Positions 51,867-59,575 of a stretch of DNA of 64,000 nt are shown piece by piece (positions within the stretch are counted from its first letter, which is position 1; each line of letters opens with the position of its first letter). Origin of the DNA: JAHCHG01 sp041394845 (GTDB lineage: Bacteria; Acidobacteriota; Blastocatellia; Pyrinomonadales; Pyrinomonadaceae); contig JAWKHL010000001.1 in NCBI GenBank assembly GCA_041394845.1, forward strand, positions 2,046,001 through 2,110,000, written 5' to 3'. The notes under the pieces were generated by a model. That model ran no database searches and was not told the DNA's origin. It saw only the letters and a program-made list of their open reading frames with translations. The translations under genes and the position numbers were made by a program.

Positions 51867-52532
51867 TTAACGATGACAGGTCGAACAACTCGTCAACATC
51901 TCTTTGCTGCGAAGCTTTTTGATCTTTTCATCCACCTCGGCCCTCTGCTCCGGGGCGGCATTGTCCGAATCCCAGGGCTCCATCTTGTAGATCTCGGACT
52001 TCGGCCGGATGTTCGGAACCGGATTGCGGTGGCAGGACAGGCACCACTCCATCTGCAGGGTGTTTTCCTGATAAATCGCCGGCATCTGGTCGATCTTTCC
52101 GTGACAGCTGTAGCAACCCACTCCTTTGGCGATATGGATGCTGTGATTGAAATAGGCGAATTCCGGGAGATCGTGAACCCTCTGCCATTCGATCGGCTTG
52201 TTTTCGCGGTAACTGGCCCGAACCGGTTCCAGATACGGACTGTCGGCCCAGATCTGCGAATGGCAGTTCATACAGGTCGCGGTCGGCGGGATCCCGGCCG
52301 AGTAGGAGGTTTCCACCGAAGTGTGACAATAGCGGCAGTCGATCCCGTCGTCGCCGACGTGGTGTTTGTGGCTGAATTGAACCGGTTGCTGTCTCTCCAG
52401 ATAGCGTCCGGTCAAATAAGACGAACGGGCGACCTGGGTGTAAACCAGAAACGCCGCGCCGGCCAGCACGATTGCCACGATAAAACTGGCTTTCGCTATG
52501 TTGTTCGCTCCGCGATGAAATATCTGTGCCAT
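51867..52532 (-). CDS. actA: Alternative complex III subunit ActA (penta-haem cytochrome c)
   Basis: 221 residues. An N-terminal membrane helix (about 15-33) and five CxxCH motifs: Cys66-His70, Cys87-His91, Cys140-His144, Cys164-His168, Cys216-His220. It is the first gene of the operon. The upstream region has an inverted repeat at 52653-52674. Confidence 0.96.
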   Translation of the reverse strand: MAQIFHRGANNIAKASFIVAIVLAGAAFLVYTQVARSSYLTGRYLERQQPVQFSHKHHVGDDGIDCRYCHTSVETSYSAGIPPTATCMNCHSQIWADSPYLEPVRASYRENKPIEWQRVHDLPEFAYFNHSIHIAKGVGCYSCHGKIDQMPAIYQENTLQMEWCLSCHRNPVPNIRPKSEIYKMEPWDSDNAAPEQRAEVDEKIKKLRSKEMLTSCSTCHR

Positions 52533-52652
52533 TTTTTACCTGTTATCCAAAAGTTCCAATGAAATTGAAATTAAAGTTAGCCCTAGCCTAGATTCTTGCT
52601 CAATCTAAGTAAACGCTAAGGCAATTTTGAGTTTTTTCTGTTAAGAACGAAT

Positions 52653-52674
52653 GTAAAATCTATCTTGATTTTAC
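52653..52674. promoter_or_regulatory. Inverted repeat upstream of actA
   Basis: GTAAAATC (52653-52660) and GATTTTAC (52667-52674), 6-nt spacer, 121 bp before the actA start. A possible operator. I see no strong sigma-70 promoter next to it; a weak TTGAGC...TAACTT pair is closer to the gene. Confidence 0.35.
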
Positions 52675-52805
52675 AGAATCTCACAAATTCCGCAAATTCT
52701 CAGACAAGGATATTGGTTAACATCATCTTGTGCAAGTTTTCACAAAATAAGTTTTCCTGATAAAACTGATTAAAGTTTCCTATTTTCAACCAAATTTTGC
52801 CTTTG

Positions 52806-53726
52806 TTATTGCGCCGAAAGCAAAGCAACTCCGATGGCGGTTGCGTTTTCTCCCAATTCACCTTCGACGATACGGGTTGTTTCAAATGAAGGAGCAAAAG
52901 AGATTTCCCGCGCACGCTCGGTAATGGCATCGAGCACCAGATTCTCGGCCCGCATGATCTCGCCGCCGACAACGATTTTTTCAATATTGAGCAAGTTTAT
53001 CACACTGGCCACGGCCGTGCCGATGTAGCGTCCGGTCCGCTCCAGCATCATCCGGGCGAAATCGTCCTCGTTCCGGGCGGCATTGACGATATCGGTCAGG
53101 TTTATTTCCGTCTCCTCGATCCGGCTCAGCGAGGAGGTGTGGTCCTGATGAAACCTGTTCCGGGTCCGACGGACGATGTTGGCGGCCGATGCCACCCCTT
53201 CGAGTTTCAACCCCTCGGAATTGATGGCGATATGGCCGAATTCCCCGGCGAAACCGGTCGCTCCGTGCCATATCTTCTGATCAATGATGAGCGATCCGCC
53301 GACGCCCGTCCCGAGCGTGATGTAAAACATATTCCGGCTTCCGCGCCCGGCGCCGAGGCGGTATTCCCCGTACCCGGCCGAGTTGGCGTCGTTTTCCACC
53401 AGAACCCCCAAACCGGTGGCGGCCTCCAGTTCGCCGGTGAAATCCTTTTTTTCCAGTTCGGGGAAAAAGGTCGAAAAGACCAGACTCCGGGTCCGCCGGT
53501 TGACCAGTCCGGGCACCGCCACGCCGATCCGCCGCGCTCCGCCGAACCGATCGGCGGCATTGCCGATGAAATCGATCAACCGACCGAACGTCTCGGAATT
53601 CCCGCTTACTTCCTGATGAAAAACGTCTTGCAGATTTCCGCCGGGTTCCAAACAAACCGCTCTGAAGGCCGATTGGGAAATTTCCACCCCAACGAGTTTT
53701 TCGGTTTGATTGTTGGTATCGCTCAT
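52806..53726 (-). CDS. ROK family kinase lacking the zinc-binding motif
   Basis: 306 residues. 'VGVEISQSAFRAVCLEPGGNL' is the ATP phosphate-1 loop (Asp replaced by Glu), 'GVAVPGLVNRRTRSL', 'ENDANSAGYGEY' with the catalytic Asp and 'TLGTGVGGSLIID' follow, as in ROK sugar kinases. After 'GEFGHIAINSEG' the Cys-rich CxCGxxGC zinc site of most ROK proteins is absent (LKLEGVASAANIVRR). Likely a hexose kinase, or a ROK-derived regulator. Not linked to any sugar gene nearby. Confidence 0.85.
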   Translation of the reverse strand: MSDTNNQTEKLVGVEISQSAFRAVCLEPGGNLQDVFHQEVSGNSETFGRLIDFIGNAADRFGGARRIGVAVPGLVNRRTRSLVFSTFFPELEKKDFTGELEAATGLGVLVENDANSAGYGEYRLGAGRGSRNMFYITLGTGVGGSLIIDQKIWHGATGFAGEFGHIAINSEGLKLEGVASAANIVRRTRNRFHQDHTSSLSRIEETEINLTDIVNAARNEDDFARMMLERTGRYIGTAVASVINLLNIEKIVVGGEIMRAENLVLDAITERAREISFAPSFETTRIVEGELGENATAIGVALLSAQ

Positions 53727-53927
53727 TCTTTAAAACAAAAAAACTGTGTCAGTAAAACTTGATCGGGCCGGAATCTAACGAAATTTTAGACTTAACCTAA
53801 AAAACTGTCAAATAAGGGTTTAAAATAAAATTGAAGTTTTTTCAAAATCAAAATCGGTTGACTCTAAGGCTTTTGAAAGTTACTCTTTGAGAGCGTCAGC
53901 AAGTTTTGGATTTTTGGCTTTCACCAC

Positions 53928-54734
53928 ATGGAACATCCGCTTTACGAAATAATCGAACAATACGGCATTTATGCGGTTTTCGCCCTTTGTACGGTCGAAG
54001 GCGACATCACTTTGCTGATCTCGGGTGTTCTGGCTCACAGCGGTTTTTTCGGCAAATACAGCTTCGCCAAAGTCCTCTTCTTCGGCACTTTGGGCGGGAT
54101 CGTCGGCGACAGTTTCGGTTATATGGTCGGCCGTCTTTTCCAAAATGCCGTCAAAAACTACCGGTTTTACAAGATAGCCCAGCCGCGGATCGAACGGTTG
54201 ATCGATAAGTTCGGCGGTTTCGCCATCATCATCTCCAAATACATCTACGGCATCCGGGGCGCCATGTGCCTTTTTTACGGCATCGGCAAGATGCCCTACT
54301 GGCGTTTCCTGCTCTTGGATTTCATCAGTTGTTTCACCTGGGTCGTGATCCTTTCCGGCACCGGTTATTTCTTCAGCGGGGCCATCACCTCGGTTCTCGG
54401 GGATTTTCAGCAGATCGGGATCGCGCTGTTCTTTATCATCCTGGTCGGCGTCGTCGTCTTTTATCTGGTCGAACATTACTGGCTCTCGCCCCGGGTCGAG
54501 GAGGCCAGCCCGGAAACCCTCCACCGGATCGAAGAAACCATCTACGGTTTCGAAGAGGCCGCCCAGGGAAAGTTGCACGACCTCGGCGAACGGCTCCATT
54601 TTACAAGTTCCCCCAATAAAGAACAGGAAGAAATGCTCGAAAGCACCAACGGGGACCATCCGGAAAAAGCCTCGAAAAAAACCGGCAAGAAAAAGATCAA
54701 AAAATCGGCCAAGGCCGCCCGCCCCAAAACTTAG
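53928..54734 (+). CDS. DedA family membrane protein
   Basis: 268 residues. 'ALCTVEGDITLLISGVLAHSGFF', 'LFFGTLGGIVGDSFGYMVGRLF', 'FGGFAIIISKYIYGIRGAMCLFYGIGKMPYWRFLLLDFISCFTWVVILSGTGYFFS' are the DedA blocks, with the charged Glu and the Arg-Gly motif. Five to six helices, then a basic Lys-rich tail of about 60 residues (KKTGKKKIKKSAKAARPK). DedA proteins help lipid carrier recycling across the membrane. Confidence 0.92.
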   Translation: MEHPLYEIIEQYGIYAVFALCTVEGDITLLISGVLAHSGFFGKYSFAKVLFFGTLGGIVGDSFGYMVGRLFQNAVKNYRFYKIAQPRIERLIDKFGGFAIIISKYIYGIRGAMCLFYGIGKMPYWRFLLLDFISCFTWVVILSGTGYFFSGAITSVLGDFQQIGIALFFIILVGVVVFYLVEHYWLSPRVEEASPETLHRIEETIYGFEEAAQGKLHDLGERLHFTSSPNKEQEEMLESTNGDHPEKASKKTGKKKIKKSAKAARPKT

Positions 54735-54957
54735 GACATTTATCAAACATCTTTTTTTGATTTTTCCTAACAAAGCGGGAGATCGACAGGGGTTTTCTGC
54801 CTCCAAACAGTCTCCCGTTCGGTAAATTGCAAATGATAAATGACCAATGAAAACCATTGTCGGGATTTGAAAAAATGGAACCGCACCTGTATTTTTATAT
54901 GATTTACGGGAAAATTCCACTAAAATCCGAATAAAATAACGCTTGAGGAAATAATCT

Positions 54958-55965
54958 GTGATAATCGAATCGTCCGCCCCGACCAGGGTCGATCTTGCCG
55001 GCGGAACAATTGACATTCCGCCCTTATTTTTGTTTCACGAAGGAGCCGCCACAGTCAACTTTGCGGTCGATCTGCTGGCCCGTTGCCGGATCGAAACCAG
55101 AGACGACGATCTGATCGTGCTGGAGTCGGTCGACCGTCAGGTCTGCTTCGAAACCCCTCTTTCCGAGATCGGCAAACTGGCCCGCGAGCGACGCCTCGAA
55201 CTGATTTCCAAACTGGTCTATTATTTCAAACCCGAAACCGGTTTTTCGATGATCACCGAATCGCAGGCGCCGGCCGGAGCCGGTCTGGCCGGTTCTTCGA
55301 CCCTCGCCATCGCCTGCATCGGAGCCCTCAACCGTTTGACCGGAAACCGTTACGCTCCCGACAAATTCATCCAGATCGCCGCCAATATCGAAACCCAGGT
55401 GATCCGCGTGCCGGCAGGGTTTCAGGACTATTATTCGGCCCAATACGGCGGGACGGCGTGCATTCACTTCCGGTTCGACGGCATCGAACGCGAACCCCTC
55501 GAAGTCGATCCCGGGGCGCTCGAAAGCCGGATCGCCGTCATCTACACGGGAGAGCCGCGCAATTCCGGCACCAATAACTGGGAGATCACCAAACGCCACA
55601 TCGACGGCGACCGCGAGATCTTCGAGATCTTCGAAGGCATTCGCGACTCGTCCCTCGCCCTGCGGTCGGCCATTTTGCAAAAAGACTGGGCCGAGGCCGG
55701 AGAAATCCTCCGCCGGGCGCATCCCGAACGCCAGCGGCTCTCGCCGCGGATCACCACTCAGCGGATGGATCAACTGATCAAAAAGGCCGAGGCCCACGGA
55801 GCCATCGGCACCAAGATCTGCGGAGCCGGCGGCGGCGGTTGCATCGCCTTTTTCTGCGAAGAGGGCGGCAAAGCGGATGTCGAAAACGCCCTCCGGTCGG
55901 AAAAGGACGTCGAGGTGCTGGACTGGAAATTGTCGGAAGAGGGATTGCGGGTCTGGGAGCCGTGA
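54958..55965 (+). CDS. GHMP-family sugar kinase
   Basis: 335 residues from GTG 54958, with GAGGAAA 9 bp upstream. 'SAPTRVDLAGGTIDI' (motif 1), 'APAGAGLAGSSTLAIACIGALNRL' (ATP loop) and 'KICGAGGGGCIAFFCEEGG' (motif 3) are intact. Closest by pattern to heptose-7-phosphate/galactokinase-like members (HddA-like). Cytoplasmic. Substrate unknown. No LPS gene adjacent. Confidence 0.9.
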   Translation: MIIESSAPTRVDLAGGTIDIPPLFLFHEGAATVNFAVDLLARCRIETRDDDLIVLESVDRQVCFETPLSEIGKLARERRLELISKLVYYFKPETGFSMITESQAPAGAGLAGSSTLAIACIGALNRLTGNRYAPDKFIQIAANIETQVIRVPAGFQDYYSAQYGGTACIHFRFDGIEREPLEVDPGALESRIAVIYTGEPRNSGTNNWEITKRHIDGDREIFEIFEGIRDSSLALRSAILQKDWAEAGEILRRAHPERQRLSPRITTQRMDQLIKKAEAHGAIGTKICGAGGGGCIAFFCEEGGKADVENALRSEKDVEVLDWKLSEEGLRVWEP

Positions 55966-55966
55966 A

Positions 55967-56046
55967 TTTTTGTGATGGGTGATAAGTGATGGGTGATGGG
56001 ATTTGTTTTTTTTCCCATCACCCATCACTTATCACCCATCACTTTT
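55967..56046. repeat. GATGGGT-unit hairpin between convergent genes
   Basis: tgatgggtgataagtgatgg at the left faces ccatcacccatcacttatca at the right, with an 8-T centre. It resembles the core of the 8520-8693 element but without its termini. As it lies between the GHMP kinase and the convergent amidohydrolase, it may serve as a shared terminator. Confidence 0.8.
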
Positions 56047-56055
56047 CATAAAAAC

Positions 56056-57441
56056 TCACTTCCGATCCTTATACGCATCGTAAAGCTGTGTGTGGCGGCT
56101 CGTCAGCGGCAACAGACGGCCGTTGATGAAAAGATGCTTGATGTTGGTCCGCGGATCGAGCATGTCGCCGTCGGTGACGACCAGATTGGCGGTTTTGCCG
56201 ACATCGATCGAACCCATCCGATCGGCGACGCCGAGGATCTGAGCCGGATAGATGGTTACGGCCTTTAAAGCCTCCTCTTTCGGCAATCCGTAACCGGCCG
56301 CCATTCCCGCCTGATACGGCAGATCGCGGGCGTTGGCCCCGTCATCACCGGTGGCGATGCAGAATTTCAAACCCGCTTCCAGCATTTTCGCCGGTCCTTC
56401 GAACATCTCATCATACGGGTCATCCTGGCTTTGCGGCATGCTCCACACCCTGTTGTAGATCACCGGAATATCGTTTTTCTTCAGCACGTCGGCCGCCTTC
56501 CAGGCCTCGGCCCCGCCCATCAGGATCGCCTTTAATTTCATATCCTCGACGAATTTGACCATCCCCCGGATGTCGCGTTCGCGGTCGACCGTGAAGATGA
56601 TCGGTTTCTCGCCCCGGATGTAGGGGATCATCGCCTCCATCTTCAGATCCAGCGGATGAAAGGGAAGGCTGTTGTCGGCGGCGTAGGCCTCCCGGGCCTT
56701 GGCGTAGGCGGCGGCATCGTCAAAGATCTTCTTCAGATCCTCGACGTTCCGGTCGCGCTGTTTGACGGCCTGACTGAATTCGATGAAACGCGGCCCGACA
56801 CCCGGAGTGAAACCGGCGAAAGTCGAAACGCGCGGAAAATTGACGACCAGCGCAAAAGTCGGAGCGACGGCCATCTCGGCCTGCGTCGAACCGTTCAGAT
56901 TGATGACTGCGGCCTGTCCCGAAATAAGCCCGCTGATCGGCATCGAAAGAACGGTCGTGATGCCGTTGACCCGCGTTATGTTGATGTGCGAACTGTGCGG
57001 GTTGATACCGAGAACGGCCTTGGCGTTGGAATTCATATTGCCGGTTTCGGCCACATCGACCGTGCCGTTGACGCCGTTTCCGATCTCCAAAAGGCCCATA
57101 TAGGTCGATGCGTCGATCATTCCCGGATAAATGCTGAGTCCTTTGCCGTCGATCACTTCGACGCCGCCGCCGGGGCGGATGTTACTGCCGAGCGTTTCGA
57201 TCTTGCCGTTGCGGATGATGATGGTCCCGTTTTCGATGGTCTCGCCCGAAACCGTCACGATCCGGGCGCCGGTGACGGCAAAAGTGCCGGCCCGACCGGT
57301 CAGATTCTGGTCCGCACCTCCGTTCTGAGCCAAAGCAGTGAGCGGTAAGCAGAAAGCGGTAAGCAGTAAAACCAGAAACCCGAAAAACGGCTTTCCCTTC
57401 CCGAAATTCGTAAGTCGTGTATCGCGATTCGTAATTTTCAT
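56056..57441 (-). CDS. Secreted amidohydrolase, degenerate metal site
   Basis: 461 residues. The beta-strand start 'FAVTGARIVTVSGETIENGTIIIRNGKIETLG' and 'YPGMIDASTYMGLLEIG' are amidohydrolase-like, but the HxH pair is replaced by STY. 'NLVVTDGDMLDPRTNIKHLFINGRLL' closes the barrel. The signal peptide LLLTAFCLPLTALAQN is encoded by repeat units. ATG 57441 overlaps the stop of the upstream amidohydrolase (ATGA): a coupled pair. Likely an inactive or partner subunit. Confidence 0.82.
   Translation of the reverse strand: MKITNRDTRLTNFGKGKPFFGFLVLLLTAFCLPLTALAQNGGADQNLTGRAGTFAVTGARIVTVSGETIENGTIIIRNGKIETLGSNIRPGGGVEVIDGKGLSIYPGMIDASTYMGLLEIGNGVNGTVDVAETGNMNSNAKAVLGINPHSSHINITRVNGITTVLSMPISGLISGQAAVINLNGSTQAEMAVAPTFALVVNFPRVSTFAGFTPGVGPRFIEFSQAVKQRDRNVEDLKKIFDDAAAYAKAREAYAADNSLPFHPLDLKMEAMIPYIRGEKPIIFTVDRERDIRGMVKFVEDMKLKAILMGGAEAWKAADVLKKNDIPVIYNRVWSMPQSQDDPYDEMFEGPAKMLEAGLKFCIATGDDGANARDLPYQAGMAAGYGLPKEEALKAVTIYPAQILGVADRMGSIDVGKTANLVVTDGDMLDPRTNIKHLFINGRLLPLTSRHTQLYDAYKDRK
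57333..57441. repeat. Repeat units inside the amidohydrolase signal codons
   Basis: Two different unit families run through the first codons: cagtgagcggtaagcagaaa (57339-57366) and, closer to the start, cgtaagtcgtgtatcgcgat (57410-57429). They encode the N-terminal region and the hydrophobic core of the signal peptide. Confidence 0.7.
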
Positions 57442-58823
57442 TGCTGTCCCTCCCGGCCGGGTTCTTTTTCCTTCGGCTCTTCTTTGGGTTTACCGGCCTT
57501 GCCGCGTTTTTCGGGCGGAAGATTGGCTTCGGCCTTTTCCAGTTCCTCGCGTTCTTTTTGAAGCTGTTCGCGCATGGCGATGTCGCGGGCCCGGTCGAAA
57601 AACACCTCGCCTTCGATCATCGTGATTTCCGGGTGCGAATAGGGACTGAAGGGATGCCCGCTCCAGATGACCAGATCGCCGTCCTTGCCGACCTCGATCG
57701 AGCCGGTCCGTTTGTCGATCCCCAGTTGCTTGGCCGGGTTGAGGGTGATCATCTTGAGGGCGTCTTCTTCGGGAACCCCGCCGTATTTCATCACCTTGGC
57801 CGCGTCCAGATTGAGCCGGCGCATCCTCTCGCCATCGTCGGAATTGATCGACACGACAACCCCGTTCTTCCAGAGAATGGCGGCGTTATAGGGAATGGCA
57901 TCGTAGGCCTCCATCTTGTAGCCCCAGTAATCGGCGAAGATCGAAACCCCGGTCCCGCGTTTGGCGATTTCCGGAGCGATCTTGTAGGCTTCGAGACCGT
58001 GTTGCAAGGTGGCCACCCGGAAACCGAATTCGTCGGCCAGAAGAAGCAAATTCAGATGCTCGTCCGAGCGATAGCCGTGGGCGTGAACCAGACGTTTTCC
58101 TTCGAGGACTTCGACCAGCGGCTCCAGTTCGAGATCGCGGCGCGGGGGAACCTTGGTTTTTTTGGCTCGGTAATCGTCCCAGGCCTTTTTGTAATCGCGG
58201 GCCCGCGTAAAAGCGTCGCGCATCACTTCGATGGTCCCCATCCGGGTCGCCGGATAACGGCGCTGACCGGACTGGAGATTGGAATTTGACCGTTTGACGT
58301 TTTCGCCGAGGGCGAACTTGATTCCCGGCGGCGCGTCCGGGATCAGAAAATCCTCGATCGGGCGGCCCCATTTGAACTTGACCACCGTGTTCTGCCCGCC
58401 GATCGGATTGGCCGAACCGTGAAGCAGATTGGCGGCCGTCACGCCCCCGGCCAGAGCCCTGTAGATCGTCACATCGGTCGGATCGAGGACATCGCGGATC
58501 CGGGCCATCGACGTGACGGCGTAGGAAAACTCGTTGACGGCATCGATCATCGCGTGCGAATGGCAGTCGATGATGCCGGGAGTCAGGAATTTTCCGGTCC
58601 CGTCGATGATCTGGGCGTCGTCGGGAGCCTTCAGATTGCGGCCGATCTCGGCGATCTTCCCGTTTTTGATCAGCACGTCCCGGTTTTCAAAAGTGCCGTT
58701 GGCGGCCGTCATAACGGTCGCATTGCGGATCAAAACGTCCTTTTTTCGCTGGGCCGGAACCGAAATGCTCAATCCGGACAGCAGTAAAATACCGATAAAA
58801 AGGATAGCTTTTATTTTTTTCAT
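57438..58823 (-). CDS. Secreted imidazolonepropionase-like amidohydrolase
   Basis: 461 residues with signal peptide 'KAILFIGILLLSGLSISVPAQ'. The metal-binding HSH is intact in 'TPGIIDCHSHAMIDAVNE'; 'RLVHAHGYRSDEHLNLLLLADEFG' has further His, and 'VVVSINSDDGERMRRLNLDA' the Asp ligand. The C-terminus is a Lys/Glu-rich tail (EEPKEKEPGREGQQ). GAGG before ATG 58823. The mobile element 58838-59018 lies directly upstream of this Shine-Dalgarno sequence. First gene of the coupled pair. Confidence 0.9.
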   Translation of the reverse strand: MKKIKAILFIGILLLSGLSISVPAQRKKDVLIRNATVMTAANGTFENRDVLIKNGKIAEIGRNLKAPDDAQIIDGTGKFLTPGIIDCHSHAMIDAVNEFSYAVTSMARIRDVLDPTDVTIYRALAGGVTAANLLHGSANPIGGQNTVVKFKWGRPIEDFLIPDAPPGIKFALGENVKRSNSNLQSGQRRYPATRMGTIEVMRDAFTRARDYKKAWDDYRAKKTKVPPRRDLELEPLVEVLEGKRLVHAHGYRSDEHLNLLLLADEFGFRVATLQHGLEAYKIAPEIAKRGTGVSIFADYWGYKMEAYDAIPYNAAILWKNGVVVSINSDDGERMRRLNLDAAKVMKYGGVPEEDALKMITLNPAKQLGIDKRTGSIEVGKDGDLVIWSGHPFSPYSHPEITMIEGEVFFDRARDIAMREQLQKEREELEKAEANLPPEKRGKAGKPKEEPKEKEPGREGQQ

Positions 58824-58837
58824 CTCATCCTCATGAA

Positions 58838-59018
58838 TACTGTGTAAATTAAAAAAACTATAGTTTAGTGATGGGTGATGGGTGATGGGTGAAAAGTTAA
58901 ACAGATAATATCAGACAGTAGATCCCGATATTCAGACAATTAAGTTTTATCCCATCACCCATCACTTATCACCCATCACAAATTTAACAAAACTTCAGTT
59001 TTTTAAATTTACAGAGTA
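58838..59018. mobile_element. Short non-autonomous element, GATGGGT core (copy 2)
   Basis: 181 bp; ends TACTGTGTAAATTAAAAAAA and (reverse complement) TACTCTGTAAATTTAAAAAA; 5-bp duplication ATGAA at 58833-58837 and 59019-59023. It is an inverted near-copy of 8520-8693, matching also in the asymmetric interior (aacagataatatc, gacaattaagttttatccc). Inserted between the Spy-like gene and the amidohydrolase. Confidence 0.92.
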
Positions 59019-59040
59019 ATGAATTCGTTTCTTAAAAAAA

Positions 59041-59562
59041 TCAATTGGCGTAACCCCTAATTTGCTTGTAACTTTCCACCTGATCTGGAGACAGGATCCT
59101 TTTCATCTCCAGATGGGCGCGCAGATGGACGTTCCTCAGATCTCCCTGAAGCGCGGCGATCTCGCGCGTCTTTTCCCGCAAGGTCTGGTCGTCGATCCTT
59201 TCCCCGGCGAAAAAGGCGTCGAGTTCTCTCTCCCGATCGACGATCCGTTTTCCGAGATCGATCGCCTCGGACTTCATTTTTTGAAAGGACTCCTCGACCC
59301 GTTTCTCCTGTTCGGCCGTCAAGCTCAGCTTTTCCCTGTTTTCCAGAACGTGCTTCGGCCCCGGAAAACCGTTCAGTTCGGCCGCTTTGGCCAGCCCCAG
59401 ACCGTCGCCGTCGAGGTATTTCTGAATGTCCTCATCGCTGATCGCCTTGACGGTTTGCTTTTCCTGCCCGGCGTAGGGCGAATGCCCGTGATGCGCGTTC
59501 TCATGGGAGCAAGCCGAAAAAGACAACAAAATCGCCGAAAGAAAAAAAACTGCTTTTTTCAT
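59041..59562 (-). CDS. Spy/CpxP-type periplasmic lipoprotein
   Basis: 173 residues from ATG 59562 (MKKAVFFLSAILLSFSAC, lipobox FSAC). His-rich start (ENAHHGHS), then a helical body 'LSLTAEQEKRVEESFQKMKSEAIDLGKRIVDRERELDAFFAGE...EKTREIAALQGDLRNVHLRAHLEMKRILSPDQVESYKQIRG', typical of CpxP/Spy metal- or stress-related chaperones. It follows the large amidohydrolase after 13 bp. Confidence 0.85.
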   Translation of the reverse strand: MKKAVFFLSAILLSFSACSHENAHHGHSPYAGQEKQTVKAISDEDIQKYLDGDGLGLAKAAELNGFPGPKHVLENREKLSLTAEQEKRVEESFQKMKSEAIDLGKRIVDRERELDAFFAGERIDDQTLREKTREIAALQGDLRNVHLRAHLEMKRILSPDQVESYKQIRGYAN

Positions 59563-59575
59563 AACAAGCGCCTCC

